From contig JAHQIY010000011.1 of NCBI GenBank assembly GCA_019054805.1, forward strand, positions 997,001-1,061,000: 64,000 bases of DNA, given 5' to 3'. How positions within the stretch are numbered: position 1 is the first letter of the stretch; every line of letters starts with the position of its first letter. The stretch comes from Brachionus manjavacas (taxonomy: Eukaryota > Rotifera > Eurotatoria > Ploima > Brachionidae). Under the pieces are notes generated by a model. It saw only the letters and a list, made by a program, of their open reading frames with translations, searched no databases and was not told where the DNA came from. Below, in pieces: positions 57,950-64,000 of the stretch. A program made the position numbers and the translations under genes.

Positions 57950-58765
57950 GAGGATTAAAAAAAAATAAAAAAGGTAACGCATAAAACTTAAGCATTCAGA
58001 AAATATTTTTCTAAATGTTAATTAACACATAAAATTTCTTTTTTCCTTTGCTAAATGAAAAACTAAAAATATTTTTTTCTTTATCATTGACTTAATTTTT
58101 TTTAAAAACTTTTTTATGGTTAAATTTTTGAATTAAAAAATTTATTTAGGTTATTTTAGTACATTTCAATAAATTTATTTTATGCGTTTTTAATCATTAA
58201 AATAATCACTTTATTTTTAATGCGTGAATCACACTTTTTATATAATTTAGTCTCTTTTTTAATTTTTTTTAATCCTCACTACTAATGTATTAGAAGTTAT
58301 TTAAGATTGTTAACTTTTATCATTATCGAGCTTTTTAATGACTCAACGAAAAGGAGTTGGAATAATAAATTTCAATGTTAAGTTTTTTTATTTTACTTGA
58401 CCCCTTCTCTTGGTCAAATCTCAATCAGCCCAGTTGCATCACAAATATAAATTTTACTCTGAGCCTAATTTTATAAAAATTTAAAGTTTTCTTTTACTTT
58501 AATTTACTGATTCAGTTGAATTATAAAAATTAAAAATTGAATTACAATTATAATAATTTTAAAAAGTTAATCATTTTCATTTATATTTTGGCAGGTTATG
58601 ATGCTATAATAAAGATTAAATAAAGATTTTTAAAACAACATCCATTTCTTAAGTAAAAAAGCTCGTTTGGCAATCGAAGTCTCACACTTTGGGCGAGATA
58701 ATTTGAAACAATATTATATAGACTAATGGCAGTGTAAAAAAATTCTTTCTCTATTAGATTCGAAG
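57950..58765. other. AT-rich spacer
   Basis: Nothing recognised. Confidence 0.4.
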
Positions 58766-58769
58766 CAAA

Positions 58770-59830
58770 AATACTAGATTGGGTGAAAATTTTTTTAGAT
58801 GGAAAAAAGCAAAGAGTTGGTCTTGGTAACGTTGAATCAGAATGGCTTGATGTTACTAGTGGTGTTTCGCAAGGATCGGTCCTTGGGCCTCTTCTTTTTG
58901 TTATTTTCATAAATGATTTGTCCGAATCGTTAAATAATGAAACAAAAGTCTATGCTGATGATATGAAATTTTTAGCAGCTGTTAACCATCTAAATGATAA
59001 CTTATCTTTTCATCGCGATATAGATACTGTTTCAAGCTGGGCGATTACATGGGCGACTGATTTTAACGTAGAAAAGTATAAGGTTATGCATTTTGGTAAT
59101 AAAAATCCTCAGTTTGACTACACAATTTTTAATAAATATGGAACAGAATCATTATAAAAAAAAAATTTGGAAAAGGATTTGGGTAAGTTTTTTCAAAATG
59201 ATCTAAAATGGAATAAGATTTTGGGAATGATTTGGAAAAATTTTAAAATTTTTGGACGCCAATGTAGTTAAGTTATTGTATACCCCAATGGTAAGACCTC
59301 TTATTGAATATGGAGCTAGTGTTTGGAATCCATACCTGAAATAAGATAAGAAGGAATTAGAAAAAGTACAGCGTAGAGCTACGAAGTTGATTCCAGCCTT
59401 TAAGAATCTTGAGTATGAAGAAAGATTGGATAAATTAAAACTTACCACTTTGGATACGAGAAGAAAAAGAGGCGATTTGATTCAGTTTTTTAAAATTGTA
59501 AACAGTCTAGAAACTGTTAAATTGGTAAGTGAAATCAGGTACGTTCAAAAAAATAATTTTATTTTGAGGGGTCATGCAAAGATGGTTACAAGAGAACTTA
59601 TTAAAAATTGTCCATCACGGTTCAATTATCACAAACAGGGTTGTAAACGACTGGAACCGTTCACCAAAAAATGTTGTTGAAACAAATTCATTAAATTCCT
59701 TCAAAGCAAGACTTGATGAATGATTAATGGTACAGAATCTGGTGTGATTGTAAAGAACAGCCACAGTCTTACGGTTTAACTCGACTTGCTAAAGTCGCAG
59801 TTATTTTTACTACTACTACTACTACTATTA
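58770..59830 (+). mobile_element. Jockey/CR1-like LINE, 3' part with ACT tail
   Basis: The 58783-59157 frame reads GVSQGSVLGPLLFVIFINDL, then KVYADDMKFLAA (active site intact) and YKVMHFGNKNPQFDY. After a stop the downstream region continues in other frames: PLIEYGASVWNPYLK, PAFKNLEYEERLDKLKL (59387-59680 frame), RGDLIQFFKIVN and VNDWNRSPKNVVE. It ends with (ACT)n at 59810-59826. At least three frame breaks. Same family style as the element at 20.6-21.9 kb. Confidence 0.85.
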
Positions 59831-60484
59831 TATATATTTCATTTAATTTTATTTTTGAATTTGATATTTGGATTATTTATATAAAAAAATGTCAATTAAA
59901 AATAGAGAATTAAATTCTTAAAATTTCTCTCAATTCAATTCTTATCTTATCTTGCATAATCTTATAGAAACATAAAATATGAAATTTATTTTTTTTTAAG
60001 ATTAATGATCAATGAATCAAAAAATTCTAACTATTTTAGCAAATTCTCCTTTTTCCTGTGTTGGACTTGAAGGATCCGATATTGAACTTGATCAAGAAAT
60101 CATCCTGAATCTTAAAGATTTTTAGTCCAGATTGGATAGGATCCTTCAAGGGAATCCTTAGGAGATCTTTTTTTTTGCTGATCATGAGAATTATTATGAA
60201 AATACATGTACATGAAAAAATTATACATGAAAATTTTTTTTGATATAAACCCGATCAATTTAATATAATTTTCTCTCAAAAAAAAAATTTAATAGTTCTC
60301 ATAAATATCAGTAAATAATTCACACAGTTATGTGGTCAAAAAAATAAATCTACTTATTCGCACATTTTTGGCTTCTGTATATTGTTTTTTCTTTATACTC
60401 AGGCATTTTGAAATTTTGTTCATTTTGAAATGCAGCCGACAACAATTGCCTTTCTTTTTCTAAACAAAAAATTAAAATAAAAAA
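59831..60484. other. AT-rich spacer upstream of the BPL_N-like gene
   Basis: Short GC-richer block near 60050-60160 with GGATCC/ATCCTT inverse motifs. No gene. Confidence 0.4.
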
Positions 60485-61222
60485 ATGAAAAAATTTTTAG
60501 TTTATTCTGGATATGGCACTAGCGAGTGCTGTCTAAAAGAGCTAGTTGCTTTTTTGGAGCAAAAATCCTGCCCTTATGAACTGATCACGGCTAAAGAAAT
60601 AAGATCGAACTATCTTGACAACAATCCGAGCGCTGTTTTGTGCTTTGGTGGTGGATTCGACCTCGGATTTCTGAGTTCTCTTACCCAAGAGGGATGCAGC
60701 AACATAAAAAAATTTGTCAAATTAGGCGGTACCTATTTAGGCATTTGTGCAGGGGCCTATTTTGCATGTAAACAAATAGAATTTGATTGTGGTGGACCAC
60801 TAGAAGTCGTAGGCGAAAGACTTGGGTTTTTTGATGGCACAGCCAAGGGACCGGTGAACACAAAATTTGCCTACGACTGCGAAGACTACAGCATGGCTGC
60901 TAAGCTGAGAATTTGGAATGGAGAGCAGGTCTATGGCTATTTGAATGGTGGGCCCTACTTCGAGCCGTCAAGCAACTCATTTCATCCATTATTGACCTAC
61001 TGTGACTTTAAAAATGGACAAGAGATGCTCGAGTGTAATAACAAAGTGGCTGTGTTGGAGACTAAATTCGGAGTGGGAAAATGTGTGCTAAGTGGAGTTC
61101 ATTTTGAATTCGGTGCCGAAAGGCTAGACCTTGGCAATGAGAATGTAAGAGAAAATGTGTATCCGAATTTGGCTTCGAACAAGTTCGATCTAGGCGATTT
61201 TATGCTCAATTTATTTGAATAA
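60485..61222 (+). CDS. Stand-alone BPL_N / class I glutamine-amidotransferase-like protein
   Basis: An intronless 245-residue frame. It begins MKKFLVYSGYGTSE, then VLCFGGGFDLGFL, and the nucleophile-elbow motif GGTYLGICAGAYFA with C88. Later come YLNGGPYFEP and KCVLSGVHFEFGAERL, the histidine-containing end. This order fits the BPL_N domain found at the N-terminus of fungal-type biotin-protein ligases and in stand-alone bacterial proteins. No ligase domain follows. The protein has no signal peptide, so it is probably cytosolic. The reaction is unknown; a Cys-His hydrolase or amidotransferase role is inferred. The gene is clearly richer in G+C than its surroundings and lacks introns, unlike most host genes here, so horizontal acquisition is possible but not shown. 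The ATG at 60485 follows an AT-rich, stop-containing leader. Confidence 0.88.
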   Translation: MKKFLVYSGYGTSECCLKELVAFLEQKSCPYELITAKEIRSNYLDNNPSAVLCFGGGFDLGFLSSLTQEGCSNIKKFVKLGGTYLGICAGAYFACKQIEFDCGGPLEVVGERLGFFDGTAKGPVNTKFAYDCEDYSMAAKLRIWNGEQVYGYLNGGPYFEPSSNSFHPLLTYCDFKNGQEMLECNNKVAVLETKFGVGKCVLSGVHFEFGAERLDLGNENVRENVYPNLASNKFDLGDFMLNLFE

Positions 61223-61259
61223 ATATTTTTTTATATCAAAATTTTTTTTTTTTTTATTA

Positions 61260-61800
61260 GGAAATTTTTTTACTTTTGGAAAGCTGAACAGGACCCGGTG
61301 GACTGCCAATGATCGTTTCTACTTGCATTCTAAAAACTAAATTTTTTTGCTTCTAAAATCAAAAATGTAAAAGCTTGAGACCAAAAATGTTGACTTTAAA
61401 AAATAAATTCTAATCAACAAATTATTATCCCTAATAGCATTTAATTACACATTTAAGTGAAGAAAAGCCTGCCAAAAACTAATGTTTATAATTCTAAAAC
61501 ATTATTTAAAAAAGAAATTTTAAACAAAAAGGATTTAATTTAATTTTTACTTTTTTCTTTTTTTACCTCCAAACTTGGTTACCAAAGCAACTTGTATTTG
61601 GCATTGTGTAAATTAATTTGCTCGTTTAGTGCCGATCATCTTCCTGTGCTTTAAGACTCTAATAGCTCTCGAGAGGCTTCATCTTACAAAGTAGGTAAGT
61701 GCCACATTTTGAGCTCCAAGTCTTCTGTTTAATCCTCGAGTGCTCATTTAAACATTTAAAGCTAATCGACTTGTTTTGCTCATTTAGGTGGACTAAAAAT
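61260..61800 (-). other. GC-richer, coding-like tract, unresolved
   Basis: On the minus strand one frame reads MSTRGLNRRLGAQNVALTYF (61758 downwards) and, after stops, RVLKHRKMIGTKRAN and QIQVALVTKFGG. A short exon candidate near 61327-61260 reads MQVETIIGSPPGPVQLSKSK before a stop, with a good acceptor. Splicing ATGCCAAATACAAG... (61598-61566) to it would give about 36 residues. No family is recognised; it may be a small gene, a pseudogene or a non-coding RNA. Confidence 0.3.
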
Positions 61801-62248
61801 AAAACTTATCTCAAAATATGTTTTGTTTATTTTTGCGCAATTTTATACTTTTAAATCAGCCAAGCGCCTCAGGCTCCTAGCAGTCTTAAAAGCGTTTTAT
61901 GTAGTAAATGTAATCAAATTTAATAGTTACTAAAAAAATTCTAACAAAATTGTTCAAAACTCAATTTTTTTTAATTTCAATTATTTTCTTCAATTAGATA
62001 AAAATAAAATTAATGTATCTAGCAAATTCAGTGTTAAAAATTTTTAATACAAAAAATATAAAAAAATATTATTAATGGTCATAGTGATCAATTTTTGAAT
62101 TGATCAAGCGATAATGGCAACTGGGCTACCATCACTGACTATTCAAATTGTCACAACCTGTCACACTTTAATTCAGCCTTATCTTTTTTATTAAAATTTA
62201 ATTTTTATTTAAAAGCACAAATAAATTAAAAACAAAATGATATCCATA
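61801..62248. other. AT-rich spacer
   Basis: Nothing recognised. Confidence 0.4.
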
Positions 62249-62679
62249 TCGTAAAACCTCGGAAACTACCCCGGGATTATAGGATGTATTTAGCAATAAA
62301 TATTTTTTCTTTAGTCTCATGGGATTAAAAATTTGAAGACGTTGAAGACGATGAAGCTCAAAACATAAATGGTTTTAATTCTAGTGAAGAATTAACGCTT
62401 GAAGAGATTGGTATTGCTAGACCAGATGAGAGATGAGAAATGGAACTTGAATCAATATTTTTTTTATTTTTTTTTAATATTATTTAAATCGAATAGTCTC
62501 TGTATAAGCCCAGGCAAATTTTTTTATAGCCCCATTTCCTAAAATAAATTTTTTAATTAAACCCCCGGGTCATTGATTGTTTTTTCGGAGTAAAATTTAT
62601 AGGAGTAAACTTTTTTTTTAAATTATTACCCCATCATTTTTTTTCTGAAGCCTATGGGGTAGTTTCCGAGGTTTTACGG
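62249..62679 (+). mobile_element. pogo-type deletion derivative, 431 bp
   Basis: A 23-bp perfect inverted repeat begins CGTAAAACCTCGGAAACTAC (62250) and its inverse ends at 62678. TA lies on both sides. Inside, one frame reads DVEDDEAQNINGFNSSEELT and IGIARPDER, an acidic tail like the C-terminus of pogo-type transposases. GGGGTAG/CCCCGGG sub-terminal repeats are present. The catalytic domain is missing. Confidence 0.8.
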
Positions 62680-62681
62680 TA

Positions 62682-63870
62682 AGTTAATTTAAAAATAAAT
62701 TCTACAGCAAAAGTTTTTTAACCATTTTTATACACTAAAAGCAATGAACTGTCCCCTTTTGAAGACAATCTCGTAGAATTATAAAAAGATTTAATGATCT
62801 TTAGAAAATTGTGACAATGGCTCTACAAAAATAAAAAAAAATCTTTTAAAATTTTACCCATTTGTTTTAATAAACTTGGCCTTACCATTTTTTTGTTTCT
62901 TTCAAGTAATTGATAGATTAAATTAAAAAAAAAAATTAAATTTTATTTGATTAAATTTTGAAGTTCCAATTTTTTATAAAAAATATACTCTGAACTGATT
63001 GATTTTTATTTTTTTTATATGTATTACATCTGTTAGCAGCGAATATACGAAATAAATAAGAAAAAGTTTACTTTAAAAATGACAATGAGTCTATGTCAAC
63101 ATTTGGCAATTAATTCGTAATTTTCACAACATGAAAATTAAATCCTTAGCAAATAAATTAAAAAAATATTATTTCTCAAGTATTTTTACTTTTAAAAAAT
63201 CATTTATTTTTTCAAGATATTGATTCGAGGTAAAGATTTTAAGCAAATGCTCATTTTTATTTAGAAAATGATAAAACTGCTGAAGGTGTTGAGTGAGATA
63301 TAAAAGTTAATCTAAAACAACAAATAATTTATATGTTTAAAAAAATAAATAAACACAAAAATAAAACACTAAATACTTAAGGTAAATTAAATAAATAAAT
63401 CATGACAGTCTAAATATAAACTTTTTTAAAATCAGAAATCGTTAGATTTTTAAATTATGAGCAAAAAATTTAAAGAAATCAATAGATGCTTTATAAATTA
63501 TTTATTTGAATCAAAATAAAATTGAAAAAAAATATTTGATAATAATTAAATTGAAATTGAAAACTTAAAAAATCCGCTCTTAATAATCAATTTCCAAAAT
63601 CTTTTAAAACGACGCACATAATTATACTAAAATTAGAAAAAAGTGAAGAAAGACCGATAAGTGCTTAAAGTTTCAGTACCTTTAATGGCTTAAACCAATT
63701 TTTTTTTAAATTTATTTTATTTCAACAAGTAATACTTTTTAACCAAAAATGTTCTCAATATTTATTTTTTTTAAACGCTCAATACAAAAAAATAAATAAA
63801 TAATGTAATATTTTGTTTTTGCCAATTTAAAAGAAAAAAATCTGGTTCCCCGTATTAGAAACGTATTAGA
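62682..63870. other. AT-rich spacer
   Basis: No coding signal. Poly-A/T runs only. Confidence 0.4.
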
Positions 63871-63874
63871 AATT

Positions 63875-64000
63875 ATCACTTGATAATGAACTATTTGTTG
63901 ACTAAAACTCCTGCGACGATGATTCAATAACAGCTAGTTTCTTTTCTTCCTTTTTTTGTTCGATTTCAAGGTTTCAGGATCAGAAGAAGTGACAAGTTAT
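63875..64000 (-). CDS. Possible 3' end of a minus-strand gene leaving the window
   Basis: Two overlapping minus-strand frames look coding. One reads LVTSSDPETLKSNKKRKKRN and stops; the other reads LEIEQKKEEKKLAVIESSSQ and stops slightly further on. Either could be the charged C-terminus of a protein encoded beyond the window edge. The composition is less AT-rich than the neighbouring 1 kb. Confidence 0.3.

Noticed and set aside
1-64000. CRISPR arrays, bacterial operons or a defence island
   Set aside because: Introns, innexins and LINE/MULE content show a eukaryotic nuclear region; no regularly spaced direct repeats with unique spacers were seen.

Overview
This is AT-rich eukaryotic nuclear DNA, roughly a quarter G+C by eye. 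Its host genes are short, often with introns of about 45-100 bp and GT..AG ends. Two innexin genes (the protostome gap-junction family), an ependymin-related gene, an alpha carbonic anhydrase and secreted lipases point to a small protostome animal. The base composition, tiny introns and abundance of MULE transposons with SWIM zinc fingers would fit a monogonont rotifer such as Brachionus. That assignment is inference.

Layout. (1) 0.8-10.1 kb, + strand: one nine-exon gene for a secreted ADAM/ADAMTS-like protein with signal peptide, prodomain, metalloprotease fold, cysteine-rich region, ShK-like module, two EGF modules and a 36-residue mucin-like repeat. Its zinc-binding motif is lost, so it reads as a pseudoprotease. 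A decayed MULE lies in its second intron. (2) 10.5-16.1 kb: three more MULE remnants around a four-exon ependymin-related gene (minus strand). (3) 17.2-18.3 kb: a carbonic anhydrase with all three zinc histidines (minus). (4) 19.4-24.2 kb: LINE fragments, an orphan DEG/ENaC-like exon, and a 626-bp inverted-repeat element with an 8-bp target duplication. (5) 25.6-32.9 kb: two innexin paralogues sharing one intron position, separated by LINE debris and with a 523-bp Mutator-type MITE just upstream. (6) 35.2-51.6 kb: two very similar phospholipase-A1-type lipase genes facing opposite ways, about 14 kb apart. Between them lie an unrecognised five-exon gene, a MULE remnant, and several MITE, foldback and pogo/Tc1 remnants. 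(7) 52-64 kb: a Tc1-type element nested in a LINE tail, an unrecognised minus-strand gene, a MULE internal-deletion derivative, a TTCGACA-iterated inverted-repeat element, a LINE, an intronless BPL_N amidotransferase-like gene, and a short pogo-type element.

The host genes do not form an obvious pathway. Most are secreted or membrane proteins, and the lipases and innexins are local duplicates. The densest signal is the variety of small DNA transposons, several still showing intact ends and target duplications. The pseudoprotease is the most unusual host gene.

All exon joins were read by eye from splice sites and phase. For the genes whose exons are listed in full, exon lengths sum to whole codon numbers. 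No similarity search was run.
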